NCBI RefSeq assembly: GCF_003312875.1
Contig: NZ_CP015163.1
Location: forward strand, 1,984,001-2,048,000
Length of the DNA: 64,000 nucleotides
Reading direction: 5' to 3'
DNA from: Amycolatopsis albispora
Lineage (GTDB): Bacteria; Actinomycetota; Actinomycetes; Mycobacteriales; Pseudonocardiaceae
This document shows, in pieces, positions 46,404-55,394 of the stretch (positions within the stretch are counted from its first letter, which is position 1; each line of letters opens with the position of its first letter). A program made the position numbers and the translations under genes. The notes beneath the pieces are model-generated. The model did not search any database. It worked only from the letters and a program-made list of their open reading frames with translations, and was not told the DNA's origin.

Positions 46404-46424
46404 GCCGCGGGACTGCGGCGGTTC

Positions 46425-47459
46425 TCAGTGATCGCGGTCGAGCAGGCTGCCGGTCAGCGCGGCCAGGCCGGCGCGAGCGGGGCCGTCGAGGTCCAGCACA
46501 TCGATGAGGTCCCACGCGGCCGACACCCGGCGATCGGCTTCCGCGCGGGTCCACTCGCGACCGCCCGCTTCCTCGACCAGTTCGGTCAACTGCGCCACCT
46601 CGGCGTCGGTGAGGGCTTCGGGTTTGGCGTAGAGCGAGGCGATGCGCGCGGACCCGGCGGTCCCGGCGGCCAGCGCGGCGGCCACCGGTGCGCTCTTCTT
46701 GCGTGCCCGCAGGTCCGCCCCGACCGGTTTGCCGGTGACCGCCGGATCGCCCCAGATGCCCAGCAGGTCGTCGGCCAGCTGGAAGGCCACGCCCAGGTGC
46801 ACGCCGAACCGCTCGAACCGCACCGCCCATTCCGCCGGCGCGCCCGAGTGGGCCACGCCGAGCCGGCAGGCGCAGCCGAGCAGCACCCCGGTCTTGCCGG
46901 TCATCATCGCCAGGCACTCGTCCACGGTCACCCCGGTTTCGGACTCGAACCGCAGGTCCAGTTCCTGTCCACGGGCGAGCAGCCGCAAGGTTTTCGCCAG
47001 CAGCGTCACCGAACGCGCCGTCGCGGCGTGCCGCTGGGCGGCGAGCACCTCGAAGCCCAGCGCGATCAGCGCGTCACCGGCCAATATCGCGGTGGCTTCC
47101 CCGAAGCGTGCCCACACGGTCGGCCGGTGCCGCCGTTCGCGATCGCCGTCCATGATGTCGTCGTGGATGAGCGAAGCGTTGTGCAGCAACTCGATCGCGG
47201 CGCCCGACGGCACCACGTCGGCCGGTCGCGCACCGGTGGCCGCCCCGCACAGCAGCGCGAACGCCGGGCGCAGCAGCTTCCCGCTCACCCCGCCGGTCGG
47301 CCTGCCCGTGTCGTCGCACAGGCCCAGCTGGTAGCCACAGACCGTGGCGAGTTCCCCGCCCAGCCGGTCGATCCACTCCCCCAGCACCGGCGGCAGCAGG
47401 CGCCGGGCGAGCACCACACCCGGATTGACCGGCGCGCTTTCGAACGCGGGGGCGCTCAT
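46425..47459 (-). CDS. Polyprenyl diphosphate synthase (FPP/GGPP synthase-like)
   Basis: 344 aa; the ATG at 47459 overlaps the terpene synthase stop (ATGA). First Asp-rich motif DDIMD at 100-104 (ASLIHDDIMDGDRERRH), second motif DDLLGIWGD at 230-238 (AFQLADDLLG), and basic residues GKLLRPAF and TGKTGVLLG for substrate diphosphate binding. It condenses isopentenyl diphosphate with allylic diphosphates, making a C15 or C20 precursor. It is the third gene of a coupled P450, terpene synthase, prenyl synthase operon and presumably feeds the neighbouring terpene synthase. Chain length cannot be told with confidence, though the motif surroundings look GGPP-like. Confidence 0.9.
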   Translation of the reverse strand: MSAPAFESAPVNPGVVLARRLLPPVLGEWIDRLGGELATVCGYQLGLCDDTGRPTGGVSGKLLRPAFALLCGAATGARPADVVPSGAAIELLHNASLIHDDIMDGDRERRHRPTVWARFGEATAILAGDALIALGFEVLAAQRHAATARSVTLLAKTLRLLARGQELDLRFESETGVTVDECLAMMTGKTGVLLGCACRLGVAHSGAPAEWAVRFERFGVHLGVAFQLADDLLGIWGDPAVTGKPVGADLRARKKSAPVAAALAAGTAGSARIASLYAKPEALTDAEVAQLTELVEEAGGREWTRAEADRRVSAAWDLIDVLDLDGPARAGLAALTGSLLDRDH

Positions 47460-48457
47460 GCCGCGCTCCGGTCGATCAGCGCCGGTTCCAGGTAGCTCGC
47501 CGGGTTTTCGGTGTCGTGCAACGCTTCCCGGTAGCGCCGGGTGCTCGCCGACCAGTCCAGGTTGCCGCGCATCCACGACCGCAGGCCCGCGAGGTACGGC
47601 TCGATTTCCTTGTGGCGCTTGCGGATCAGCGGTTCGGCGGCGAGGTACTCGCGCAACCGCCGCGTGATCCGCTCCGCGACCACACCGATCGCCTCGGTCT
47701 GGCCGATCCCCCTCGCGTGCTGCACCACGGTGACCAGGTTGTGGTATTCGCCGAGCGCGGTCTCCTTGTCCAGCGAGTACAGGTCGTTCGTCCAGCCCAC
47801 CACGTCACAGGCCGCGCGCACCGCCTCGGCGAACGGTTCGCTGTCGTACACCTCGGCCGGCACGTCCAGGTGTTCGGCGATCTCGATCAGGTCGAAGCAG
47901 ACGTAGATCGCGCCGGTGTGCCGCCGCTTCTCCACGTAGTCGGCCTCACCGGGAATCGTGCCGCTGACCCGGTTCGCCGACTCCCAGCCCGCCGCCAGCC
48001 CACCGGCCACCACGTGCTCGACGAACCGCCGCCGCCACGCCTCGCTCGCCGTTTCCGTGGTGCGGTCCCACAGGTCGGCCAGCGAAGTCACGATCGACGG
48101 CCCCGCCGGATCGGCGCCCTTTCCTTCCAGCACGCCGAAAAGCGCACCGAGGAACTGGTGCGTGCGCTCGGGATCGCGGCCGAGCACCCCGTCGTCGAGC
48201 TGGTCGTCGAGCAGGAACAACCACGCGAACCAGTCGGCGACCAGGCCGAGGTCGCGTTCGCTCGCCGTCGGATAGGTGATCGCGGCGAACCAGCCGAAGG
48301 CAGCGCGGTCGAACCGCTCCCTCGCCGCCGCGCGCCCGATCAGCCCCTGCTCCCCCACCCACCGGTTCAGGTGCGCGGTCGCGGCGTCGGCGTGCGGATT
48401 GCACTCCGGGGCGATGGCCTCGAACGCCTCGACCATCCTGGTCACCGGGCCGGTCAT
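47456..48457 (-). CDS. Class I terpene synthase
   Basis: 333 aa. Asp-rich metal motif DDQLDD at 84-89 (WLFLLDDQLDDGVLG), NSE triad NDLYSLDKE at 224-232, and the C-terminal Arg-Tyr pair in STRRYREALHD: the three signatures of bacterial terpene cyclases. The enzyme ionises a prenyl diphosphate and cyclises the cation. Its ATG overlaps the P450 stop and its stop overlaps the prenyl synthase start. Length is normal. Product cannot be predicted; the adjacent prenyl synthase suggests a dedicated FPP or GGPP supply. Confidence 0.93.
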   Translation of the reverse strand: MTGPVTRMVEAFEAIAPECNPHADAATAHLNRWVGEQGLIGRAAARERFDRAAFGWFAAITYPTASERDLGLVADWFAWLFLLDDQLDDGVLGRDPERTHQFLGALFGVLEGKGADPAGPSIVTSLADLWDRTTETASEAWRRRFVEHVVAGGLAAGWESANRVSGTIPGEADYVEKRRHTGAIYVCFDLIEIAEHLDVPAEVYDSEPFAEAVRAACDVVGWTNDLYSLDKETALGEYHNLVTVVQHARGIGQTEAIGVVAERITRRLREYLAAEPLIRKRHKEIEPYLAGLRSWMRGNLDWSASTRRYREALHDTENPASYLEPALIDRSAA

Positions 48458-49854
48458 CGCCGGACCACCCGGACGTGCACCCCGCCTTTGGGGTGCAGGG
48501 TGATCAGCGGTTCCGGCTGCACGTTGCCACAGCCTGGCGGGATCACCACGCGGTACCGCTGCGCGATCATCGCCAGGATGATCACCAGCTCGGTCAGCGC
48601 GAAGTGCTTGCCGATGCAGATGCGCGGGCCGCTGCCGAACGGGATGTAGGCCTGCTTGGGCCGCTTGGCGACCTCGTCCGGGGTGAAGCGGTCCGGATCG
48701 AAGGTCTCGGGATCCGGCCAGAACTCCGGGTGCCGGTGCAGCGCGTAGATGTTGAGGTACAGATCCGACTTCGCCGGGATCCGGAAGCCGCCGATCACGT
48801 CCTCCTCGATCGAGGACCGCATCGTCTGCCAGGCCGGCGTGTACAACCGCAGCGTCTCGTCGACGATCATCCTGGTGTACTTGAGGTTCAGCACGTCGTC
48901 GAAGGTCGGCGCGCGTCCATTGAGGACGGTATCGACCTCGTCGAGCAGCCGCTGCTGCACTTCGGGGTGCTGCCCGACGGTATGCATCAGCCAGGACACC
49001 GAGTTGCTGGTGGTCTCGTAGCCGCCGATGATCAGGTTGAGCACCTCGCGGTGCAGCTGCTGCTCGGACAGGCCGGTGCCGGTCACGTCGTCGACCGCGT
49101 GCAGCATCGCGTCGAGCAGGTCGTCGTGCTGCTCCCCGCTGCGCACCCGGTCGGCGATGATGTCGGCGACGAACCCGTCCATCGTCCGGATGATCTCGGC
49201 CAGCCTGCGGTGCGAGGGCGTCGGCCAGGTCAGCGGGATCAGCGGGAAGCGGAAGAACGCGCAGGCGATCTGGTTGGCCTCGAAGAACATGTCTTCGATC
49301 GCCTTGCCGCGGGCGCCGACCTTCGCGCCGAACAGCGAGCGGAACACGATCCGCATGGCCAGCTGGCCGAGTTCGGTGCTGACGTTGACCACGTCCGACG
49401 GCCCGTACTGGCGGTCCCAGCGATCCAGCATCTGCGCGGTTTCGTCGGTCATGTTCAACGCGAAGCCGGCCACCTGCGGCCGGTGGAACGAGGGCTGCAT
49501 GGTCCGCCGCTGGTGCCGCCACGGCTCACCGCCGACGTTGCCGATCAGCCCGCCACGCAGGATCGGCGCGATCGCGCGGAACAGGAAGGTGTCCTTGTTG
49601 TAGTTCTCGTGGTTGCGCACCAGCACGTGCTCGAAGTAGTCGGGGTGGTTCAGCATCGCCATCTTGATGCCCAGGACCCTGATCTGCACGATGTCGCCGT
49701 ACCGGCCGATCATCTGGTTCAGGAAACCGACCTGGTCCCGCCGCATCGCGAAGGTGCTGCGCACTTCGTCGCGCAGGCTCGGCCGCGGTACCGGCCGCGC
49801 CGAACCGGTTTCCGCGCCGCGCGCACGGCGATCATCGACTGCCTGGTTCGTCAT
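48454..49854 (-). CDS. Cytochrome P450, terpene-cluster type
   Basis: 466 aa, longer than most soluble bacterial P450s and similar to the CYP170/CYP102-like clade. I-helix GGYETTSNS, ExxR in DETLRLY, and heme loop FGSGPRICIGKHF with Cys413 as the iron ligand. The N-terminus has no membrane anchor. Being first in the P450, terpene synthase, prenyl synthase operon, it should oxidise the cyclised terpene. Redox partner genes are not present in the cluster. Confidence 0.92.
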   Translation of the reverse strand: MTNQAVDDRRARGAETGSARPVPRPSLRDEVRSTFAMRRDQVGFLNQMIGRYGDIVQIRVLGIKMAMLNHPDYFEHVLVRNHENYNKDTFLFRAIAPILRGGLIGNVGGEPWRHQRRTMQPSFHRPQVAGFALNMTDETAQMLDRWDRQYGPSDVVNVSTELGQLAMRIVFRSLFGAKVGARGKAIEDMFFEANQIACAFFRFPLIPLTWPTPSHRRLAEIIRTMDGFVADIIADRVRSGEQHDDLLDAMLHAVDDVTGTGLSEQQLHREVLNLIIGGYETTSNSVSWLMHTVGQHPEVQQRLLDEVDTVLNGRAPTFDDVLNLKYTRMIVDETLRLYTPAWQTMRSSIEEDVIGGFRIPAKSDLYLNIYALHRHPEFWPDPETFDPDRFTPDEVAKRPKQAYIPFGSGPRICIGKHFALTELVIILAMIAQRYRVVIPPGCGNVQPEPLITLHPKGGVHVRVVRR

Positions 49855-50012
49855 CTGCCCCAGCCCCTGCCCCGGTCTCGTGTCGGATACCGGGAACCAT
49901 ACTTTTCGGCGAATTCGAAGGGTCTCCGATCCTGCGCTTTGCCGTTTTTGATGTTGTTCGGCATCCGCGCTTCGGCGATCGTGATCTCATTCCCGATTCC
50001 AGGAGGAACCCG

Positions 50013-50429
50013 ATGAAGATCGAATTGGCCGAACGCTGGGCCACCGCGTTCAACAACCACGACGCGGCCGCCTTCGTGGCCTGTTACGCGGAAACCGGAA
50101 TCCTCGAGGACAAGGCGCTGCGCCGGACCTTCCGCGGTCGCGGGGAACTGGCCGTCTTCTTCGAGGAATGGTGTGCGGCCAGCCCGGAAAGCCAGGTGGA
50201 CCTGGACCGCGTACTGCCGACGGAGTCCGGCCTGGTGGTCACTTGGACGGGTCGCGGCGTCCTTTCGGGGCATTTCCCCCACCTGCCGCCGACCGCCGTC
50301 CGCGGCAGCCGCATCGAATTGCCCGCGATCAGCGTGCTCGATCTCGATCGGGACGGATTGATCGTCAGCCACACCGACTACTACGACGCATTGAGCCTTT
50401 TGCAGCAAATCGGCGTTCTCGCCGCCTGA
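50013..50429 (+). CDS. SnoaL-like (NTF2-fold) protein
   Basis: 138 aa with AGGAGGA before ATG. NTF2-like fold: ERWATAFNNHDAAAFVACYA, a hallmark 'W..A...HD...F...Y', then GRGELAVFFEEW and SVLDLDRDGLIVSHTDYYD. Members are small-molecule isomerases, cyclases or hydrolases, or have no known activity. It opens the plus-strand half of the terpenoid cluster and is 33 nt before the second P450, so it likely belongs to the same pathway. No catalytic residues can be assigned safely. Confidence 0.8.
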   Translation: MKIELAERWATAFNNHDAAAFVACYAETGILEDKALRRTFRGRGELAVFFEEWCAASPESQVDLDRVLPTESGLVVTWTGRGVLSGHFPHLPPTAVRGSRIELPAISVLDLDRDGLIVSHTDYYDALSLLQQIGVLAA

Positions 50430-50462
50430 TCATTTCGCGTCGACGTACCCGGAGGCGGCATC

Positions 50463-51662
50463 ATGGACCTTGATCGGCTTGGCCGGGATTTCCTCGGCAA
50501 CCCCTGCCCGGTGCTGGCGGAACTGCGGGAACGGGACCGGATCCGGCGGGTGGTGCACCACGGCGTGCCGGGCTGGCTGGTCACCCGGTTCGACGACCTC
50601 CACGCGATGTACACCGAGCCGAGGCTGTCGGTGAACCCCCGCCACGCGCCCGATCACGTGCGCGCCGTGCCGTGGGTGGCGGCCGCCGAAGCGATGGGGC
50701 TCGGGCAGTGCCTCGCCGTGGTGGACCCACCCGAGCACACGCGACTGCGCCGGCTCGCGCACAGCGCGTTCACCCCGCGCCAGGTGGAACGGCTGCGCCC
50801 GCGGGCACGCGTGGCCGCCGAGCGGCTGATCGGCGCGGCGGCCGAGCGCGGCCGCGCCGACATCATGGCGGACGTTGCGCTCCCGCTGACCATCGAGATG
50901 ATCATGCGGCTGATCGGCGTGCCGATCACCGACAGCCAGACGTTCGCGGAGAACACCTACCTGTTCCTGTCCAGCGACCCGGCCGACGCGGACCGGGTGC
51001 CCGGCGCGATGGCCTGGCTGTCCGCATACATCGCCGGACTGGTGGCCGACAAGCAGGCCGAGCCCGGTGACGACCTGCTCAGCGCGTTCGTCACCGAGAA
51101 CGACGACGATCGGCTCAACGCCACCGAACTGGCGGCGATGACGCTGATGCTGCTCGTCGGCGGGTTCAACACCGTGTCCGGCCTGATCGCGGCCGGGCTG
51201 CTGACCCTGCTGAGCCACCCGGACCAGCTCGCCGCGCTGCGTGCCGAACCGGAGCTGATCCCCGGCGCGGTCGAGGAGATGCTGCGCTACGAATCCACCC
51301 TCGGTTCGAGCCTGCTGCGGTTCGCCACCGAGGACTTCACCTTCGCGGGCGCGCGGATCCGCCGCGGGGACGTGGTGATGGGCTCGATACTGGCGGCCAA
51401 TCGCGATCCGCGGCGGTTCGCCGAACCCGACCGGTTCGACATCCGCCGCGAGCCGGGGCGGCACCTGGCCTTCGGCCGCGGCATCCACTACTGCCTGGGC
51501 GCCCCGCTGGCCAGGTTGGAGGCCCAGGTCGCGTTCACCGTGCTGCTGGAACGCTGTGGCAGTATCCGTCTTGCCGTCCCTGCCGAGGATTTGCGATGGC
51601 GGATGATGCCGACGGTACGTGCGCTGGAGGCGCTGCCGGTTGTGTTGAGCCCGGCCGAATAG
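50463..51662 (+). CDS. Cytochrome P450 (CYP105/107-like)
   Basis: 399 aa. ExxR in VEEMLRYES, heme loop FGRGIHYCLGAPLARLE with Cys344, and an I-helix reading VGGFNTVSG, where Asn236 takes the place of the usual acidic residue before the conserved Thr. This can change proton delivery and is worth noting. Otherwise a typical soluble actinobacterial P450. It follows the SnoaL-like gene and precedes the aminotransferase, so it may introduce the oxygen function that is later aminated. Confidence 0.92.
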   Translation: MDLDRLGRDFLGNPCPVLAELRERDRIRRVVHHGVPGWLVTRFDDLHAMYTEPRLSVNPRHAPDHVRAVPWVAAAEAMGLGQCLAVVDPPEHTRLRRLAHSAFTPRQVERLRPRARVAAERLIGAAAERGRADIMADVALPLTIEMIMRLIGVPITDSQTFAENTYLFLSSDPADADRVPGAMAWLSAYIAGLVADKQAEPGDDLLSAFVTENDDDRLNATELAAMTLMLLVGGFNTVSGLIAAGLLTLLSHPDQLAALRAEPELIPGAVEEMLRYESTLGSSLLRFATEDFTFAGARIRRGDVVMGSILAANRDPRRFAEPDRFDIRREPGRHLAFGRGIHYCLGAPLARLEAQVAFTVLLERCGSIRLAVPAEDLRWRMMPTVRALEALPVVLSPAE

Positions 51663-51722
51663 GTCGTTATACACTCGGCGGGGCACCAGCGGCTTCGTTT
51701 CGCCGAACGTGAGGAGCGCGTC

Positions 51723-52847
51723 GTGGACTTCGCGGACCGGGCCCGGCGCGTGCTGCCGGGCGGCAACACCCGGACGACCATATTCGTCCCGCCCCACCCG
51801 CCCTACGCGGTCAGCGGCGAAGGCGCGGTCCTCACCGACGACACCGGCCACCGGGTCATCGACGGCAACAACAACTACACCTCGCTGATCCACGGCCACG
51901 CCCACCCGGACGTGCTCGCCGCGGCCATCGAAGCCGCCCAGCGCGGCACCGCGTTCGGCCTGCCGACCCACGCCGAAGTCGCGCTCGCCGAGCACCTGCG
52001 CGACCGCACCGGGATCGAGCAGTGGCGGTTCTGCAACTCGGGCTCCGAGGCCGTGCTGATGCTCCTGCGCGCGGCCCGGGCGCACACCGGCCGCGACCTC
52101 GTCGTGCGGTTCGAAGGCAGCTACCACGGCACCGGCGACGCCCTCGTCTCCCCCGATGCGCCGGGTGTGGCACCCAGCGCGGTGCTCGTCCTGCCGCAGC
52201 ACGACCTCGGCGCGCTCACCGCCGCGATGCGAGAGCACGGGGACCGGGTCGCCGCGGTGCTGATCGACCTCATGCCCAACCACGCCGGTCTGGCCCCCGC
52301 CGATCCCGCCTACGTCGAGGCGCTTCGCGACCTCACCCGGCAGCACGGCGCATTGCTCGCCATCGACGAGATCATCACGTTCCGCCTGCACGAAGGCGGA
52401 CTGCATCGCACGTACGGCATCGAGCCCGATCTCGTGGCCGTGGGCAAGGTGATCGGCGGTGGTTTCCCCGTCGGAGCGATCGGCGGCAGCGCCGAAGTCC
52501 TGGCGCCGTTCGCCCCGGCCGCGGGCGCGGTGTCCTGGGGCGGCACCTTCAACGCCAACCCGGTCACGATGGCCGCCGGGCTCACCGCGCTCACCCTGTT
52601 CGGCACCGCGGAAATCGCCGCACTGAACCAGCGCGGCGACGAACTGCGGTCCCGGCTTCGCGCGGAAGGCGTGGCCGTCAACGGCTCAGGCTCCCTGCTG
52701 CGGCTGATGACGCCCGACCCCACCCGGCTGTGGTGGGACCTCTACCGGCGAGGAGTACTGATCGGGACCAACGGCCTGCTCGCCCTGTCCACCGCCATGA
52801 CACCGGACCACCTCGACCAGATCGCCGAAGCCGTCACCACCAGCTAG
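51723..52847 (+). CDS. Class III PLP aminotransferase (GSA-aminomutase-like)
   Basis: 374 aa from GTG 51723 with GAGGAGC upstream. NSGSEA (105-110) binds the cofactor phosphate, Asp215 in LLAIDEIITFR pairs with the pyridine nitrogen and Lys242 in VAVGKVIGGGFPVG is the Schiff-base lysine. It is shorter than true glutamate-1-semialdehyde aminomutase and than typical class III enzymes (about 430 aa), and it sits in a biosynthetic cluster rather than with heme genes. I infer amination of an oxidised terpene or a building block. It ends overlapping the stop of the SDR fragment. Confidence 0.85.
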   Translation: MDFADRARRVLPGGNTRTTIFVPPHPPYAVSGEGAVLTDDTGHRVIDGNNNYTSLIHGHAHPDVLAAAIEAAQRGTAFGLPTHAEVALAEHLRDRTGIEQWRFCNSGSEAVLMLLRAARAHTGRDLVVRFEGSYHGTGDALVSPDAPGVAPSAVLVLPQHDLGALTAAMREHGDRVAAVLIDLMPNHAGLAPADPAYVEALRDLTRQHGALLAIDEIITFRLHEGGLHRTYGIEPDLVAVGKVIGGGFPVGAIGGSAEVLAPFAPAAGAVSWGGTFNANPVTMAAGLTALTLFGTAEIAALNQRGDELRSRLRAEGVAVNGSGSLLRLMTPDPTRLWWDLYRRGVLIGTNGLLALSTAMTPDHLDQIAEAVTTS

Positions 52848-53071
52848 TAGGCAAGCTCCCCGATGCCGCCGTCCACGCGCAGCACGGTGCCGACGGTGTA
52901 GGCGGATTCGTCCGAGGCGAGATAGACCGCCGCCTTCGCCATCTCGGCGGTGGTTCCCGGCCGATGGAGGGGCACGGTCCGCCGGAGTTCCTCGTAGATG
53001 GCGGCCTGGCGGTCGGCGCCGAGCGGTTTGAAGGTGTTGGTGACGGTCAGGCCCGGGCTCAGTCCAGGCAC
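52844..53071 (-). pseudogene. Short-chain dehydrogenase, C-terminal fragment
   Basis: 75 codons encode only the end of an SDR: LGADRQAAIYEELRRTVPLH, RPGTTAEMAKAAVYLASDES and YTVGTVLRVDGGIGELAY. The NAD-binding Rossmann half and the Tyr-Lys catalytic pair are gone. The start codon given is arbitrary. It is a remnant left between the aminotransferase and the next gene. Confidence 0.8.
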
Positions 53072-53161
53072 TGCTGCGCGAGGAGGCCGTCACTTCCCGG
53101 ACCTGACCGGGGCACGCGCCCGCCGGGCACGCTGACCGGCGGGCCCTCTAGCGTGGTGGGG

Positions 53162-53584
53162 GTGGAACACCCCGAACCCGACACCAGAACCCTCGAACGC
53201 GCCCTCCGCCAGTACGTGCGGGCGGTCGCGGCCGCGGTCGGCGTTCCGGACGAGAGCACCACGGTGGAGATCAGCGACACCGCCACCGCCTACCTCGGCC
53301 TGCCCCTCCGGTGGGCCGACCGGCCCGGCCACGACGTCATGCTGGTCTGGAACGAACGGCGCGGCTGGTCGCTCGCGGTGGAAACCGATCCCGCCGCGGC
53401 CCCCATCCTCCTCGCCCACCACGGCGGCGACGTCGTGCCCGCCCCGGACGCGGTGGCGCGGTTCGTCACCGACACCGCCGCCGGGCACCACCCCGGCCAG
53501 GCGCGTCCCGGCCCGGCGAGCACCGCGACCCGCGGATCGCTGGCCGAACGGCTGAAGCCCTACGTCCACGACGCGACAGGCTGA
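53162..53584 (+). CDS. DUF6292-like protein
   Basis: 140 aa starting from GTG 53162. The segments LRQYVRAVAAAVGVPDESTT, ATAYLGLP, VMLVWNERRGWSLAVET and LLAHHGGDVVPAPDAVARFV match the DUF6292 family as I remember it, which is common in Pseudonocardiaceae. Function unknown. It converges on the FAD monooxygenase gene with 16 nt between. A ribosome site is not obvious; GGTGGGG lies just before the start. Confidence 0.65.
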   Translation: MEHPEPDTRTLERALRQYVRAVAAAVGVPDESTTVEISDTATAYLGLPLRWADRPGHDVMLVWNERRGWSLAVETDPAAAPILLAHHGGDVVPAPDAVARFVTDTAAGHHPGQARPGPASTATRGSLAERLKPYVHDATG

Positions 53585-53600
53585 CCTACTTCCCGAAGCT

Positions 53601-54800
53601 TCACCGAGGAGCGACAGCCTCCGCGTCCGGCACCCCCGCGTAGTCGGGCAGCTCGACGCCGTTGATCGCGCGCCCGACCAGCTCGGTGAACCATTCGCCG
53701 GTGAAATCGGGTGGCGGCTCGGCGCCGGGGACGTCGCGGCTGCGGGCGTTCAGCCTGCCGATCTCCTGGTTGGCCTCGACGAACGAGCGCATCCGCGCCT
53801 CGTAGCGGGCAAACCCGGCGTCGGGATCCCAGCCGGCGGCGGCCAGTTCACCGGCCAGCACGTAGGCCCCGACCAGGGCCAGCCCGGTGCCCTGCCCGGA
53901 CATCGGCGACGAGCTGAACGCCGCGTCCCCGAGCAGTCCCACCCGTCCGTTCGACCAGCGGTCCATCACCACCTGGGCGACCTGGTCGAGGTAGAAGTCC
54001 GGGGTGTCGTCCAGGTGCGCGAGGATGTCCTGGGTCAACCAGCCCAAGCCCGCCATCCGCTCGCGCAGCAGAACCTTCTGGGCCGCGACGTCACGGTAGT
54101 CCACATCGAACTCAGGCGAGGCGAAGTAGAACATCGCCATCGCCCGGGTGGCGTCCTGGATGGGCCGCAGGAGTGCCGAGCGCCCGGACTCCTGCTCCTG
54201 GTATTCGAGCAGCCAGCGATCCAGCCCGAACTCGTTGGGCACGCTGTAGAAGGCCAGCACGTGCCCGAGGTGGTGGAGGAACCGCTCATGCGGCCCGAAG
54301 ACCATCGCCCGCAGTGCCGAGTGCAGCCCGTCGGCCCCGACCACCAGGTCGAAGCGCCGCCGGTCGCCGCCCGCGAAGGTCACGCCGACCCCGTCCGCGT
54401 CCTGGGTGAGTTCGGCGATCCGGTCGCCGAAGAGGTACTCGACGCTGTCGCGGGTGTCGTCGTAGAGCACCCGCGACAGGTCCCCGCGCAGGATCTCGAT
54501 GTCGGCGATGAACCCGTCACCACCGTCGTCCTCGGCGTGGAAGGTTTGCAGCACCTGCCCGTCCGCGTCCACGGTGTGCGCGCCGGCGGTGTCCGTGCAC
54601 GCCGCGCGCACCGCGGCGTCCAGCCCCATGCGCCCGATGACCTCCTTGGCCACCCCGCGCGCATCCACCGCCTGCCCGCCGGGACGCAGCTCGGACGCTC
54701 GCTCCACCACGGTTACCTCGGCTCCCCACCGGTGCAACCAGTGGGCCAGCGCGGGCCCCGCGATGCTCGCCCCTGCCACCAGCACACTGATGCCGCTCAC
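53601..54800 (-). CDS. FAD-dependent aromatic monooxygenase-like oxidoreductase
   Basis: 399 aa from GTG 54800. The FAD-binding N-terminus SVLVAGASIAGPALAHWLHR has the GxGxxG-type motif, DLVVGADGLHSALR is the 'DG' motif, and GLLGDAAFSSSPMSGQGTGL is the 'GD' motif binding the flavin ribityl. This is the PHBH-type group A flavoprotein monooxygenase pattern (TetX/UbiH-like). It uses NAD(P)H and O2 to hydroxylate small aromatic or polyketide-like substrates. The open frame upstream of 54800 is a false extension. It stands alone, with decayed genes upstream. Confidence 0.88.
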   Translation of the reverse strand: MSGISVLVAGASIAGPALAHWLHRWGAEVTVVERASELRPGGQAVDARGVAKEVIGRMGLDAAVRAACTDTAGAHTVDADGQVLQTFHAEDDGGDGFIADIEILRGDLSRVLYDDTRDSVEYLFGDRIAELTQDADGVGVTFAGGDRRRFDLVVGADGLHSALRAMVFGPHERFLHHLGHVLAFYSVPNEFGLDRWLLEYQEQESGRSALLRPIQDATRAMAMFYFASPEFDVDYRDVAAQKVLLRERMAGLGWLTQDILAHLDDTPDFYLDQVAQVVMDRWSNGRVGLLGDAAFSSSPMSGQGTGLALVGAYVLAGELAAAGWDPDAGFARYEARMRSFVEANQEIGRLNARSRDVPGAEPPPDFTGEWFTELVGRAINGVELPDYAGVPDAEAVAPR

Positions 54801-54846
54801 CGCGCCCCCCCCAGATTCGACCGCCTGGATCGTACCGGGTTTGCCG

Positions 54847-55230
54847 TTAACTAGTGCTCGGCAGGTAGACGACCTGCCCATCATCGGGCACGAGGTAACC
54901 ATAAACCCGTTTTCGAGGTATTCCTTCAGCACGAATCCTGGCGGCCGAGTCTCCCCCGGGATAGGCGAATTCCAGTGCTCCGATCGGAATTCCGAAATCA
55001 ATCCAGTCTGATCCGTCATCTTCGCGAACGACACCGACATCACAAACGATGGGTTTCCAGCGACACCAACGAGGGCGGCACCGGCTGTTGCCGGTAAGGC
55101 TCCAGGCTGGAGGTGCCGTACCAGTCAGCGACTCCGACCGCCGGCCCCAACGCCGCCAGCGCACGATCCAATCGGAAGTCGTCATTCGGACCGATCTCGA
55201 TCGCCAGCTCGTACGAAGGCCGTTGTCATC
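54847..55230 (-). pseudogene. Frameshifted hypothetical gene
   Basis: One frame reads YELAIEIGPNDDFRLDRALA, ALGPAVGVADWYGTSSLEPY, then SLVSLETHRL and a stop near 55046. The neighbouring frame continues VCDVGVVREDDGSDWIDFGI, PIGALEFAYPG and VYGYLVPDDGQVVYLPSTS to 54847. Joined, they make one plausible ~120-aa acidic soluble protein, so a single frameshift at the TTTGTGATG site is likely. No start codon is visible in the first frame. I do not recognise the family. GC is lower than in the genes around it, suggesting foreign origin. Confidence 0.4.
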
Positions 55231-55362
55231 CTCACCGCGGCGCTCCTCGGCGTCACCGCGGTTGCCTCAGCGCCACGCCGAGCGACTCAGCACTGCCGCT
55301 TGGAGCGACTTCCCGGTGCACGCCGGGCACCGATCAGGTTTCGGCGCCGCGGCCGTCTGTAT

Positions 55363-55381
55363 CTGTGAGAGCGACTCACAG
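55363..55381. promoter_or_regulatory. Operator-like inverted repeat before the DHFR-like gene
   Basis: CTGTGAG (55363-55369) and CTCACAG (55375-55381) form a perfect 7-bp inverted repeat with a 5-nt spacer, directly overlapping the ribosome site region of the next gene. Likely site of a repressor. Confidence 0.45.
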
Positions 55382-55394
55382 GAGGCTGAACGCC

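Noticed and set aside
47456..49522. 688-codon minus-strand frame
   Set aside because: Its front half is an Arg/Ala-rich shadow of the P450 in another frame; the real terpene synthase starts at 48457.
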